A stretch of 64,000 nt of DNA from JALRAP01 sp046340555 (GCA_046340555.1 JBKDSL010000006.1:1-64000); one strand, 5' to 3'. Shown: positions 26,751 through 36,057, counted from the stretch's first letter. Translations and numbers: made by a program. The notes: generated from the sequence alone by a model not told the origin.

Positions 26751-26758
26751 CAAAAATA
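26751..26758 (-). promoter_or_regulatory. -7 promoter element of the small exported-protein operon
   Basis: Minus-strand TATTTTTG matches TAnnTTTG and ends only 6 nt before the ATG at 26744, implying an extremely short leader. No -33 TTG at the usual spacing. Confidence 0.4.
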
Positions 26759-26885
26759 ATAAACTGCTTGTGCTCCTTTGGTCGAAATTCCAAATTCATT
26801 TGTTGTGTACGTTCGTTATTGTGTTTATCTTTGATAACATCGTGAGCCAAGCTTAAGTATTTGATAAATAGCTTTTTGCGACAAT

Positions 26886-28199
26886 TTGAAATCGATAATC
26901 AGGCATATTGAGTTCACTTTTAAGGTTATAGCCATAACCGTGCCTATTTTTTTATGTGGCAATGTACTGTTCGCGCAATCAAGGGTCAGCGTGCCTGTGA
27001 AGATCAAGGTTGAAGATGGGGATATCAATGATGTAACGGTTATTTTGCGCAACCTGACTTCTGGCGAGAATATCGAGATACCTGGTCAACAAAGGATGGA
27101 TTTGGAACTGCGTTTAGACAACAATTACATCATATCGTTTACCAAGCAAGGATATATAACCAAAAGGATTGCATTCGATGCGCGAATGCCTGGCGATCGG
27201 GCCATGCAAGAGTTGTATCCTTTCAACTTTGAAGTCATTTTGTTTCCCCAGTACGAAGGTTTGAATGTTGTGGTGTTTAATCAACCTGTAGCCAAAATAT
27301 TTTTCGACCCATTGTTGGATGATTTCGACTATGATACCGATTATACTAAGCAAATACAGTCTGCATTGAAAAAAGTAGAGGAGGAATTGGTTCAAAGGCA
27401 GAAGGAAGAGCGGAAGTTGGTCGAGGAAAAAAAGAAACAGGAACAGCAGCAGTTGGTAATTGAGGATAAGCAAAAGAGGGAAGATGAGCGTAAAAAGCGC
27501 GAAGAAGAAAGAATTTTGAAAGTCGAAAACGAAAGGAGGGTGGCTGAGGAACAAAAGTTAAAGAAGGTTGAGGAGGAAAAGCGTCGACTGGAAGCAAGGG
27601 CTTCTCAAGGAATGGACAGTCGTGGGCAATCTTCAAGTTCAGGGCAGGAAATCAATTCAAAGTCTTCCATTGGTTATCCAGGAAATGAAGGACGGAATCC
27701 CATTATAGGCAATAGTGGTGCTGATACATCTTCAGGAGTTCTTGGAAATGGGAATGGGTTATCGTCAAAGAACCCTGCTTCATTAGGAGAGGGTAGTGAC
27801 GTACGTGGAGCTGCAATTCAAGAAGGATCAGGTTCTGATAGTCGTAATGAGGTTCTTGAATCAGGTAATGGAAAAGATGTGAAACGGGCTGAAAAGGCAT
27901 TTGAAACTCGAGGAAGTGAAAGTAAGTCCGACACTATGATTAATAAATCTGCAACCAATACTTATTCCAAGGAATCAGTTTCATATCCTAGTTCACCAGC
28001 TACGAATCTTGTGCGGTCTGACATGAAGATTGAGGAATACCAAGAGAATGGTAAAAAGGTCACAAAAGTGAGTTTTGAAAATGATGCGCTAGGAAGGGTT
28101 TTCATGAAAGTGAGATACGATTGGGGAGGTGTTTACTATTTTGAATCAGGTAGATATATATCCCAAGCCTATTTCTTTTCCGTCACGAACATTCAGTGA
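26886..28199 (+). CDS. Exported protein with a charged coiled coil
   Basis: A 437-residue protein. It appears to start with TTG at 26886, since the signal peptide (residues 10-31, ending VLFAQ) begins right after it and there is no nearby ATG. Residues 32-140 form a beta-rich domain resembling a carboxypeptidase-regulatory-like or PEGA-like fold (VEDGDINDVTVILRNLTSGE). Residues about 155-240 are a K/E/R-rich coiled coil, about 240-350 a Gly/Ser/Asn-rich linker, and the end (MKIEEYQENGKKVTKVSFEN) a small beta domain. No family recognised. Divergent from the three-gene exported operon; a bidirectional terminator follows. Confidence 0.75.
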   Translation: MKSIIRHIEFTFKVIAITVPIFLCGNVLFAQSRVSVPVKIKVEDGDINDVTVILRNLTSGENIEIPGQQRMDLELRLDNNYIISFTKQGYITKRIAFDARMPGDRAMQELYPFNFEVILFPQYEGLNVVVFNQPVAKIFFDPLLDDFDYDTDYTKQIQSALKKVEEELVQRQKEERKLVEEKKKQEQQQLVIEDKQKREDERKKREEERILKVENERRVAEEQKLKKVEEEKRRLEARASQGMDSRGQSSSSGQEINSKSSIGYPGNEGRNPIIGNSGADTSSGVLGNGNGLSSKNPASLGEGSDVRGAAIQEGSGSDSRNEVLESGNGKDVKRAEKAFETRGSESKSDTMINKSATNTYSKESVSYPSSPATNLVRSDMKIEEYQENGKKVTKVSFENDALGRVFMKVRYDWGGVYYFESGRYISQAYFFSVTNIQ

Positions 28200-28252
28200 A
28201 GCAGATTTGCTTGATGAAAGTAAACCGGTCCAAGAGGTCAATTCAAATTAAT

Positions 28253-28287
28253 AAAAAAGCCAACCCTTTTTCGGGGTTGGCTTTTTT
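28253..28287. terminator. Bidirectional terminator between convergent genes
   Basis: Perfect 14-bp stem AAAAAAGCCAACCC / GGGTTGGCTTTTTT (28253-28266 and 28274-28287) with a 7-nt loop. A-runs and T-runs on both sides allow it to act for the plus-strand gene ending at 28199 and the minus-strand gene ending at 28302. Confidence 0.92.
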
Positions 28288-28301
28288 GATTTGAATAGCT
28301 A

Positions 28302-29033
28302 CTATTTCTGAGTTTCTATGGATAGAAGTTCCACTTCAAAAACCAAGGTTTCACCAGGTCCGATGGTGGGAGGGCTTCCTGCATCTCCATAGGCCAAATC
28401 AGATGGGATAAACAACTTCCATTTAGATCCAACAGGCATGAGTTGAAGCGCCTCTACCCATCCTTTGATTACACCATTAACTGGGAAGGTTGCGGGTTCT
28501 TTTCGATCAACAGAGCTGTCAAAAACGGTTCCGTTGATTAGAGTTCCGTGGTAATGGGTTTTCACCATGTCCGTTTCCTTTGGCTTTGGACCTTTGCCTT
28601 CTTTGATAACAGAATATTGAAGTCCGGAAGGGAGTGTTTTCACTCCGGATTTTTTTCCGTTCTCACTAAGAAATGCAGCGCCTTTATCTTTGTTTTCCTT
28701 GAGCTTCTTGCCAGATTCTTCTTGCTTCTTTTGCTGCAAAGATTGGATGTATTCGTTAATTACCGATTGACACTGTTGCTGACTCATAGTTGATTCTTTG
28801 CCGCTAAAAACATCCCGCATTCCGGCAGCCATGAGTTCAATGCTGATATTGTCGAGTTCACTCATTTTCAAATTCCTTCCTATGTCACCACCGATGGCGT
28901 AACTAAGAGAGTCAAGTTTGGTTTTCATAACGGGTTTACCGCCTTGTTCGCTGGCGCTCTGGCTCTGACCTTCACAAGAGGTAACCAATGTGAGTGCCAT
29001 GCAAAATACTGATGCTTGAATGATGGATTTCAT
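28302..29033 (-). CDS. FKBP-type peptidyl-prolyl isomerase lipoprotein
   Basis: A 243-residue protein. The signal peptide ends in a lipobox (LVTSC, Cys at residue 20), so it is a lipoprotein. Residues about 38-120 form the Mip/FkpA-like helical dimerisation domain (LSYAIGGDIGRNLKMSEL). The FKBP domain occupies the C-terminal 110 residues, with VKTHYHGTLINGTVFDSS, the VIKGWVEALQLMPVGSKW region, and YGDAGSPPTIGPGETLVFEVEL. It assists folding of envelope proteins by proline isomerisation. Confidence 0.95.
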   Translation of the reverse strand: MKSIIQASVFCMALTLVTSCEGQSQSASEQGGKPVMKTKLDSLSYAIGGDIGRNLKMSELDNISIELMAAGMRDVFSGKESTMSQQQCQSVINEYIQSLQQKKQEESGKKLKENKDKGAAFLSENGKKSGVKTLPSGLQYSVIKEGKGPKPKETDMVKTHYHGTLINGTVFDSSVDRKEPATFPVNGVIKGWVEALQLMPVGSKWKLFIPSDLAYGDAGSPPTIGPGETLVFEVELLSIETQK

Positions 29034-29053
29034 GTTGATTATTTAAGTTTCGA

Positions 29054-29061
29054 CAAAGATA
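29054..29061 (-). promoter_or_regulatory. -7 promoter element of the FKBP lipoprotein gene
   Basis: Minus-strand TATCTTTG matches TAnnTTTG and lies 20 nt before the ATG at 29033. No clear -33 TTG. Confidence 0.5.
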
Positions 29062-29195
29062 CTTTTTTAAAATATGATGAGTTTGTTTTGTGAACGATAC
29101 ATGATTTAAGTGGTTGTTTATAAATTATTTACGAATTAAAAGGTTGCTCGGGCGATAGTAAAATCGAGTATTTGGGAAGCTGTTTTTAAATTCAT

Positions 29196-29228
29196 TTGAT
29201 TCTGCGGCACGCCTTATAACTATATTTG
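29196..29228 (+). promoter_or_regulatory. Promoter at the start of the polysaccharide locus
   Basis: TTG at 29196-29198, 22 nt, TATATTTG at 29221-29228, then the ATG at 29252. Exact -7 match; the spacer is at the long end of the usual range. Confidence 0.6.
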
Positions 29229-29251
29229 GAGCGGTTGGGACAGAGTTTGAA

Positions 29252-30601
29252 ATGAGTTATTTCTCGATAATCGATCTTTTTTATGGGCCGCTGTTTTTGA
29301 TGGCCTTGATTGTTTATGCCCGTGTCACAAAGTACAGTCGAGTTGAGAAGATGCCCGAGTTCGAATATTTCTCATGGGGATTGTATTGTAAAATTGTAGG
29401 CGGTCTCTCACTTTGCTTTATCTATGCGATCTATTATGGTGGTGGCGACACTTTGAATTATTTCCGTGATGGCTCCATCGTTGCCAAGCTGTTGTTTTCA
29501 AATCCTGCAGGTTTCTTCACCATTATGACGGAGGGTAATACACCTGAAACTCGATATGTGTTTAATGCCGAAACCGGTTTTCCAATTTACAGAGATGCCC
29601 CTACTTTCTTTGTGGTTCGTGTAGCAGCTCCCATTATCCTGCTTTCGGGTGGCAGTTTTGTGGTTACCACTATGATGTTCGCACTATTTTCTTTTTTTGG
29701 CAATTGGCGTCTTTACAAGGTTTTCATTGCCGAGTTTCCCGCAATGAAGAAAGAGATGGCCATTGCATTCCTTTTCATACCAAGCGTCTTTTTCTGGGGT
29801 TCTGGTCTGTTAAAGGATACCATCACTTTGAGTTGTATTGGCTTTTTCACCTATTCGTTCTATAAGATATTCATTCAGCGAGAGAAGTTTGCTGGCAATA
29901 TTTTTACAATTATTCTAACCAGCTATTTGATTTTGATGATCAAACCCTACATCATCTTCGCCCTTTTGCCAGGTTCAATAATATGGATTATCAATAAACA
30001 GGTTATTGAAATGCAGAACAAGGTGATCAAGTTTTTAACGGGCCCCTTTTTGCTTGCTGTGGGAGTTGGCGGAGGTTACTTATTATTGGCCAACATGGGA
30101 GATTTATTGGGTCTATATTCCTTGGATAGTGTATTGGATCGTGCAGTTATCACTAACAACGATTTGAAAGCTGATTATTACAAAGGGAACAGTGTGGATA
30201 TTGGAGAATTCGAAGCAACTATTCCCAGTATGCTCTCCAAAGCCCCTGTCGCAATCAACTTGGCACTATTCCGTCCCTATTTATGGGAGGCAAACAACCT
30301 TGTAATGCTCTTATCGGGATTAGAGTGCTTTATCATGTTGATTTTCACTGTCCGCGTCCTCATAAAAACACGTTTTTTAGCTGCGTTTCCTATTATATAC
30401 AAAAATCACCTGCTTTCGTTCGCCATGATTTTTAGTATTTTCTTCGCTTTCTCAGTGGGCATATCAACTAGCAACTTTGGTAGTCTCGTACGTTACCGAA
30501 TCCCTGTTTTACCCTTCTTCATCGCTTCAATATATTTGATTCAATATATTTATTCGAAAGGAAAAGAAGAGCCAGTTGTTGACGGAAAGAAATCTGAATA
30601 A
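29252..30601 (+). CDS. Polytopic membrane protein, candidate polysaccharide polymerase
   Basis: A 449-residue protein with about 10 hydrophobic segments and a large loop near residues 70-125 (YYGGGDTLNYFRDGSIVAK through FNAETGFPIYRDAP). The pattern G-G-D-x-x-x-Y in an early loop and a final segment with SNFGSLVRYRIPVLPFFIAS is reminiscent of EpsG/Wzy-type polymerases and O-antigen ligases, where an R-x-x-x-x-x-P/F motif precedes the last helices. I cannot assign it to a named family. It is beside asparagine-synthase-like, ABC-export and glycosyltransferase genes, which supports a surface polysaccharide role. Confidence 0.7.
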   Translation: MSYFSIIDLFYGPLFLMALIVYARVTKYSRVEKMPEFEYFSWGLYCKIVGGLSLCFIYAIYYGGGDTLNYFRDGSIVAKLLFSNPAGFFTIMTEGNTPETRYVFNAETGFPIYRDAPTFFVVRVAAPIILLSGGSFVVTTMMFALFSFFGNWRLYKVFIAEFPAMKKEMAIAFLFIPSVFFWGSGLLKDTITLSCIGFFTYSFYKIFIQREKFAGNIFTIILTSYLILMIKPYIIFALLPGSIIWIINKQVIEMQNKVIKFLTGPFLLAVGVGGGYLLLANMGDLLGLYSLDSVLDRAVITNNDLKADYYKGNSVDIGEFEATIPSMLSKAPVAINLALFRPYLWEANNLVMLLSGLECFIMLIFTVRVLIKTRFLAAFPIIYKNHLLSFAMIFSIFFAFSVGISTSNFGSLVRYRIPVLPFFIASIYLIQYIYSKGKEEPVVDGKKSE

Positions 30602-30634
30602 GGTGATCCTGCTAAATGGGTTTCAGAGCAATGG

Positions 30635-32563
30635 TCACCTCTTGCCTGAATGGAATTTTTCCAGCCACATTTGAAGTACTATCAACTGCCAAAGTCGGTT
30701 GTACATGAATTCAGAACCTGAAAAATAGGCATCGCGGCACGCTTTGACCGCGCTGAATTCCAAAACGCCATATTTATTTACCGTATCTTCCGATAGATAA
30801 TAGTCAATAAGGTATTTCAAGGAGGTTTGCAACCATTTGTTCAGTGGGATGGCAAAGCCTTGTTTGGGTTTGTCAAAAAGGTGCTTTGGCACATATTGGT
30901 ATAAAACCTTTTTAAGGATGTATTTTGAAATACCGTTTCTATACTTGAGGTTAGGCGATATGTTTAGTGCCATTTCCACTATCCGGTGGTCGAGGTATGG
31001 AACCCGAGTTTCTATGGAGTATTTCATACTTGCCCGGTCTACCTTCGTTAGCAAGTCGTCTTGCAGGTAGTTTTCTACATCATACAAAGCTTGCAGTTCG
31101 ATGGCTTTCAGTCGACGCTCTTGAACATCAATACCTCCTTCAGCATCAGTATTAGTAACCAAACGCTTATAGTTGCCTGAGAAAAAGGCCTCCGACTCAG
31201 ATATATCCACTTCTGTTTGGTTTTTGAGCAGCCCCGGTATTTCCTTTTCTGCAAACAGGTATTGCTCTTGAGAAAAGATGTGGCTTCTGAGACTTCGTGG
31301 GTTGTCGTAATCCAAAAGCCTGGAAATTCGTTGGTAGCGGGATGACATTCTTCCCAGGATGTTGCTTGCTGGCTTCCTGAGTAAATTTATGATTGGATTT
31401 GATAATCTGTTGGCCCAAACATAGGAGCCATATCCGAAAAACAATTCATCGCCACCTTCACCTGACAAGGTTACTCTTACATATTGACTAGCCAACTTGG
31501 ATACAAGCATAGTAGGAATACACGACGAATCGGCAAACGGCTCATCATATGTATCTGTGATCGTATCAATCAATTTGAGCGCATCCTTGTATGAAATGAT
31601 AAATTCATGGTGTGTAGTTCCTAGAAAGTTGGCAACCGCTTTGGCATACTCCGATTCATTGTGGCTGTTCTCTTCAAATCCTATGGAAAAGGTGTTGACC
31701 TTGATGCTTGAGAGCATAGTTGCTTGGGCGGAAATCAAGCTTGAATCAATTCCGCCGCTTAGAAACACTCCAAAAGGAACGTCACTTTTTAATTGATATT
31801 GAACGGAACTGATCATCAAGTCGCTGATCTTCACCATGGCTTGGTCATCACGAACAATGAGATTACTGGAAATTTTATTGTGAATGCTCCAGTATTTCTT
31901 GGTTTCAATACCTGTGGCACTGATTTTCATCATTGTGCCACTATTCATTTTGTAGATATTCTTGTAGATGGAGTAGGGGGCTGGAACATATCCGAAATGC
32001 AGATATCTGTTGATGGCGGCATGGTTTATTTCCAGAGGAATCTGCTCTAGACTTGTAAGGCTCTTAAGTTCTGAAGCAAATGCGAAGTTTTTCCCATCCC
32101 AATAATAATACAGCGGCTTGATTCCTAGTCGGTCCCGGTAGAGGTAAAGTTCATTTTTACTTCGGTCGTAAATGGCAAATGCAAACATGCCATTCAGCTC
32201 TTGAACAAAGTCGGGTCCATATTTTGCAAATGCCTCTAAGAGCACTTCAGTATCCGACGATGATTTGAAAGCAAAGTCCGATGTGCCTTGGGTGATTTTT
32301 CCGAACCGTGCTCCGATTTCACGGTAATTGTAAACCTCTCCGTTGTAAACAATCACATATCTATCATTGGCTGAGTACATAGGCTGTGAAGCCCTTGTAG
32401 AAAGGTCAATGATACTAAGCCTTCGATGTCCAAGAGAACATGGGCCGTCATGGAATTCTCCACCCGAATCCGGACCTCTGTGCTGCAAACGGTCGGTCAT
32501 GACCTTTATTTGGTCCTGTCGGAAAAAACCGCTGGTTGAATAATATCCCGCTATGCCACACAT
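30635..32563 (-). CDS. asnB: Asparagine synthase (glutamine-hydrolysing) type amidotransferase
   Basis: A 642-residue class II glutamine amidotransferase. Cys2 (MCGIAGYYS) is the nucleophile; glutaminase motifs RLQHRGPDSGG, YNGEVYN and LNGMFAFAIYD follow. The ATP-binding PP-loop is VFLSGGIDSSLISA near residue 270, with later TLSGEGGDELFFGY. It forms asparagine, or in polysaccharide loci amidates uronic-acid-type sugars, and its place between a membrane protein and an ABC exporter favours the latter possibility. It has a real Shine-Dalgarno sequence, AAGGAGT at 32571-32577, which is unusual in this window. Confidence 0.93.
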   Translation of the reverse strand: MCGIAGYYSTSGFFRQDQIKVMTDRLQHRGPDSGGEFHDGPCSLGHRRLSIIDLSTRASQPMYSANDRYVIVYNGEVYNYREIGARFGKITQGTSDFAFKSSSDTEVLLEAFAKYGPDFVQELNGMFAFAIYDRSKNELYLYRDRLGIKPLYYYWDGKNFAFASELKSLTSLEQIPLEINHAAINRYLHFGYVPAPYSIYKNIYKMNSGTMMKISATGIETKKYWSIHNKISSNLIVRDDQAMVKISDLMISSVQYQLKSDVPFGVFLSGGIDSSLISAQATMLSSIKVNTFSIGFEENSHNESEYAKAVANFLGTTHHEFIISYKDALKLIDTITDTYDEPFADSSCIPTMLVSKLASQYVRVTLSGEGGDELFFGYGSYVWANRLSNPIINLLRKPASNILGRMSSRYQRISRLLDYDNPRSLRSHIFSQEQYLFAEKEIPGLLKNQTEVDISESEAFFSGNYKRLVTNTDAEGGIDVQERRLKAIELQALYDVENYLQDDLLTKVDRASMKYSIETRVPYLDHRIVEMALNISPNLKYRNGISKYILKKVLYQYVPKHLFDKPKQGFAIPLNKWLQTSLKYLIDYYLSEDTVNKYGVLEFSAVKACRDAYFSGSEFMYNRLWQLIVLQMWLEKFHSGKR

Positions 32564-32740
32564 TAGATGAACTCCTTATTTCTTGATTAAATGTAGATTT
32601 ATCGGCTTAATCGATGCACTATGGTTTCACTTATAAGCAGTGTGCGACTCTATTTAATTGTTAATCAACACGAAAGGTATATTATTGCAGTGTTGGAAAA
32701 TGCTAAATTACACATTAACCTCATTTGGGCACTTTTAGGT

Positions 32741-32748
32741 TATTTTTG
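32741..32748 (+). promoter_or_regulatory. -7 promoter element of the ABC exporter operon
   Basis: TATTTTTG matches TAnnTTTG. It lies inside the open frame that begins with a TTG at 32725, so the permease must start at the ATG at 32776, with a leader of about 25 nt. The nearest upstream TTG (32725-32727) is too close for a canonical -33. Confidence 0.6.
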
Positions 32749-32775
32749 CCAACCAATCGATTTGCCCACCAAATC

Positions 32776-33612
32776 ATGCCAACGAACAAAGTAATTTACG
32801 AAGAAATCAAGCCGTTCTCCAAATTTGGCTTGGGACTAGAGGAACTATGGCGATTTAGAGAGCTCTTTTATTACTACACATTAAGGTACATAAAAGTCCG
32901 TTACAAGCAAACTGTCCTCGGTTTCGCATGGGCGGTAATGCAGCCGATGCTGATGATGGTACTTTTCACCTTTTTCTTTGGGAAAAAGTTGGGGGTGCCT
33001 TCCGGTGATTTACCTTATCCGGTGTTTGTATTGACGGGGCTATTACTATGGAACATATTCTCCACCGGACTTACTTCCGCTAGCAATAGTATTCTGGATA
33101 ATGCCCATATCATTAAGAAAATATACTTCCCTCGCTTAATAATACCGGTTTCCGCTGTTATGGTTTCGCTGTTTGATTTCCTGATGGCTTTTATAATTTA
33201 CATCGTGGTGTTATTGATATATCAAGTTCCTGTTGATATTGTGGCTTTCGTTCCCGCCTTGCTTGCAGCGGTATTAATAACCACATTAACTACGCTTGGA
33301 TTAGGTTCCTTTTTGTCGGCTTTGAACATCAAATTCAGGGATTTCAAATATGTAATTCCTTACTCTGTTCAAGTATTGTTGTTTTTAACGCCGGTTATTT
33401 ATCCTGCCAGTATTGTTACAGATGGCTTGGTCAGAGTGGTAATGGCTTTGAATCCATTGACAGGTGCCATTGGTTTGGTTAGACATGCATTAGGTGGGCC
33501 ACCTGTTGAAGGGACCATTTTGATGGTAAGCTGCATTTGTTCCGTAGTTTACCTGGTTTTCGGAATGTATTATTTCAAAAAATCGGAATCTTATTTCGCT
33601 GATAACGTCTAG
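32776..33612 (+). CDS. Polysaccharide ABC exporter permease (Wzm type)
   Basis: A 278-residue ABC-2 type permease. It begins with a cytoplasmic amphipathic region (LEELWRFRELFYYYTLRYIKVRYKQT in consecutive blocks), characteristic of Wzm/TagG/KpsM proteins, then FAWAVMQPMLMMVLFTFFFG and five further membrane helices, with RDFKYVIPYSVQ before the last pair. With the ATPase that follows it exports a lipid-linked polysaccharide across the inner membrane. First gene of an operon running to about 38.3 kb. Confidence 0.94.
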   Translation: MPTNKVIYEEIKPFSKFGLGLEELWRFRELFYYYTLRYIKVRYKQTVLGFAWAVMQPMLMMVLFTFFFGKKLGVPSGDLPYPVFVLTGLLLWNIFSTGLTSASNSILDNAHIIKKIYFPRLIIPVSAVMVSLFDFLMAFIIYIVVLLIYQVPVDIVAFVPALLAAVLITTLTTLGLGSFLSALNIKFRDFKYVIPYSVQVLLFLTPVIYPASIVTDGLVRVVMALNPLTGAIGLVRHALGGPPVEGTILMVSCICSVVYLVFGMYYFKKSESYFADNV

Positions 33613-33640
33613 TGATTATCTAAATAGCCTGAACCGAACT

Positions 33641-34894
33641 ATGTCAAATTCCTTGCATGAGCCCGTTATCGAGATCGCGAATGTCTCAAAGATGTTCAAC
33701 ATCCGACATAATGACTCAGGTGGTTATCTTTCGTTACGCGACAAGCTTCTAGGTTTTTATAAGAAGCGCAAATCCAACGACGAGGAGTTTTGGGCCTTGC
33801 GTGATGTTTCTTTCAGTGTAAAAAGGGGCGAGTCTCTTGCGGTTATAGGCCGAAACGGATCTGGAAAATCGACGCTACTTAAGATATTGTCCAAAATAAC
33901 CCCTCCTACAACAGGCAGTATTATCACTCGCGGACGTATGGCAAGTTTATTGGAAGTTGGTACTGGATTTCACCCGGAGTTGACGGGTTCTGAAAATATC
34001 TACTTCAATGGGTCCCTTTTGGGCATGACCAAGGCTGAAATCGATTCCAAGTTCGATGAGATTGTTGATTTCAGCGGGGTTGAGAAGTTTCTTGACACAC
34101 CACTAAAATGGTATTCAAGCGGGATGCAATTACGATTGGCCTTTTCTGTTGCTGCATTCCTTGATTCAGAAATCCTGATCATAGACGAGGTGCTCGCCGT
34201 CGGGGATATCGATTTTCAGAAAAAGTGTTTGGATAAGATGGAGCACGTTACCAAAAGCGGCCGAACCATTTTGTTTGTTTCCCATAACATGCCTGCTGTT
34301 CGTTCATTGTGCAAATCCGTTGTGTTACTGGACAAAGGCGTAGTAAAATACCAAGGCGAAGTCACCGAAGGGATTGATCGATATATGAGTATCGCAACAT
34401 CCTGGAACGACTCTCCTGGTACGTATGATTTCACAAAGCATCCAGCAAGAAAGGGCGTATCAACTGGAATCCATACTGCAAGATTGATGCGTAATGGTAA
34501 ACCTTCTTATCTTTTCTTTGCCGGGGATCCTTTCCTAGTCGAGTTCGATTACACTGGAGTAAAAGCCTCTAGTGAGTTGGATGTAACCGTCACCATCAAG
34601 GATAGTTATTTCCAGCCCTTGGTTACCATCGGAATTCAAGACCTTGGTAAAAGATTGCAGGATAAAGGCAAGGGCCAGGGAACTGTTTCATTCATCATGG
34701 ATCAACTTCCACTGTATGGCGATGGCACTTATTATATGGATGTGAAATTTGTTGAGGAAAATTCTAATCCGGTGTTTTTTGAAAATGTCATAAGTTTCAA
34801 GTTGGAGCCTAAAGATGTTTTCGGAACTGGTAAATTCATCAGCCCACAATTAAACAGTGTTTTTCCCGGCAAAGTGGACCTGGTTATTGGTTGA
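33641..34894 (+). CDS. Polysaccharide ABC exporter ATPase (Wzt type) with C-terminal substrate domain
   Basis: A 417-residue protein. The ATPase has Walker A GRNGSGKST at residues 70-78, the signature YSSGMQLRLAFS at 158-169, Walker B ILIIDE at 178-183 and the H-loop His at 215. The TGFHPELTGSENI block at 108-120 is typical of O-antigen/teichoic acid exporters. Residues about 255-417 are a beta-rich Wzt C-terminal domain (FLVEFDYTGVKASSELDVTV), which in known Wzt proteins recognises the modified end of the exported chain. No separate chain-capping methyltransferase is present in this window. Confidence 0.95.
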   Translation: MSNSLHEPVIEIANVSKMFNIRHNDSGGYLSLRDKLLGFYKKRKSNDEEFWALRDVSFSVKRGESLAVIGRNGSGKSTLLKILSKITPPTTGSIITRGRMASLLEVGTGFHPELTGSENIYFNGSLLGMTKAEIDSKFDEIVDFSGVEKFLDTPLKWYSSGMQLRLAFSVAAFLDSEILIIDEVLAVGDIDFQKKCLDKMEHVTKSGRTILFVSHNMPAVRSLCKSVVLLDKGVVKYQGEVTEGIDRYMSIATSWNDSPGTYDFTKHPARKGVSTGIHTARLMRNGKPSYLFFAGDPFLVEFDYTGVKASSELDVTVTIKDSYFQPLVTIGIQDLGKRLQDKGKGQGTVSFIMDQLPLYGDGTYYMDVKFVEENSNPVFFENVISFKLEPKDVFGTGKFISPQLNSVFPGKVDLVIG

Positions 34895-34920
34895 ACCAAT
34901 ACAATCAAATTAATAAAAGA

Positions 34921-36057
34921 ATGGACCGATATCTTGGATTTGAAGATCAACGTCCAGTGGTGGTGGTTACGTCAGACGAGCCGTGGTGTGACATATGGCA
35001 TACGCAGATTCACTTTGCGGCTCAACTTTCAAGGTTTTTCAATGTCGTTTTTCTAGGCCCGCCTAAAAAGTGGAGTATAAGTAATTGTTTCAAGCTTCAA
35101 ACCGGCGTCAAAGTCATTAATAAAAACTTAATTTCTTTAACTTATTTCAACTGGATGCCTGCCTTCATAGGTAGTATTTCAGTTTGGATTAACGACTTGG
35201 TCAATTGTTTCCTGTTGAAAAGGTCAATTGGGGTAAGGAAAGTAGTAGCCGTATGGCATTTCGACCGATATAGGGGCGTGTATTTTTACAGAGGTGATAA
35301 GTCTACAAAACATATCTATCATGTTATTGATCCCGTAGCCAATTTAAACTACGATAATTATTTGGCTCGAAATGCTGACTTGGTGGTTTCAGTAAGCCAA
35401 CGATTCATGCAACACTATTTGAAGTTGAATTCAAATGTGGTTTTTGAAGGGCAAGGATGGGACGCTGATTCGGTCAAATTATCTAAGCCAACTTCAAATA
35501 ATGGAAATCTTCATAGTGGATCCATTTTATTGTTGGGTTCATTTCTAGATGATGTGGATTATGAATTGTTGATTCAATTGAGGGAAGAATTGCCTGGGCC
35601 GCCGATAGTACTTATCGGACCAGACAAGACCGGTTTGGTTGGGCGTAAAGAGTTGTTCAAACAATTGCTGGGTCTACCCAATGTTATTTGGTTGGGTGCT
35701 CTACCGCCTGAGAAACATATTCCCTATATCGCCTCTTCTAGTGTTTGCCTGATAGCATATGAGCTCACTGGCAAAGTTTTTAATCGTAAAAGGGTGTTCG
35801 GTACGCCTTTGAAAGTGTTATCTTATCTTGGCTGTCATAAAAACGTGGTTAGCAATATCGATTGTGAGATACCTGTTTTAGAGGGGAAAGTCATCCATTA
35901 CGAGAAAACGCCTGAAGGATTTATTCTTCGAGTAAAGGAGTGTTTAGAAGGGGAGTTTGTGGTAGATCGCAATTTGATTGATCAATATCTGGACTATGTG
36001 GATTATGGCAAGATCATACGTAGAGTGTTTCAAGTATTAGGGGTTCGAATCGACTGA
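34921..36057 (+). CDS. Glycosyltransferase-like protein of the polysaccharide locus
   Basis: A 378-residue protein with a GT-B fold pattern like TuaH-type glycosyltransferases. The N-terminal half has VVVTSDEPWCDIWHTQIHFA and ADLVVSVSQRFMQHY; the C-terminal half has LLGSFLDDVDYELL, IVLIGPDKTG, VIWLGALPPEKHIPYIASSSVCL and a PLKVLSYLGC block corresponding to the sugar-nucleotide site. Donor and acceptor unknown. A TTG 30 nt upstream would overlap the ATPase stop; I prefer the ATG at 34921, which follows an A-rich ATAAAAGA leader. Confidence 0.82.
   Translation: MDRYLGFEDQRPVVVVTSDEPWCDIWHTQIHFAAQLSRFFNVVFLGPPKKWSISNCFKLQTGVKVINKNLISLTYFNWMPAFIGSISVWINDLVNCFLLKRSIGVRKVVAVWHFDRYRGVYFYRGDKSTKHIYHVIDPVANLNYDNYLARNADLVVSVSQRFMQHYLKLNSNVVFEGQGWDADSVKLSKPTSNNGNLHSGSILLLGSFLDDVDYELLIQLREELPGPPIVLIGPDKTGLVGRKELFKQLLGLPNVIWLGALPPEKHIPYIASSSVCLIAYELTGKVFNRKRVFGTPLKVLSYLGCHKNVVSNIDCEIPVLEGKVIHYEKTPEGFILRVKECLEGEFVVDRNLIDQYLDYVDYGKIIRRVFQVLGVRID

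Noticed and set aside
33641..34894. Antibiotic or macrolide ABC exporter
   Set aside because: The Wzt-type C-terminal domain and the Wzm-type permease next to it indicate polysaccharide export.
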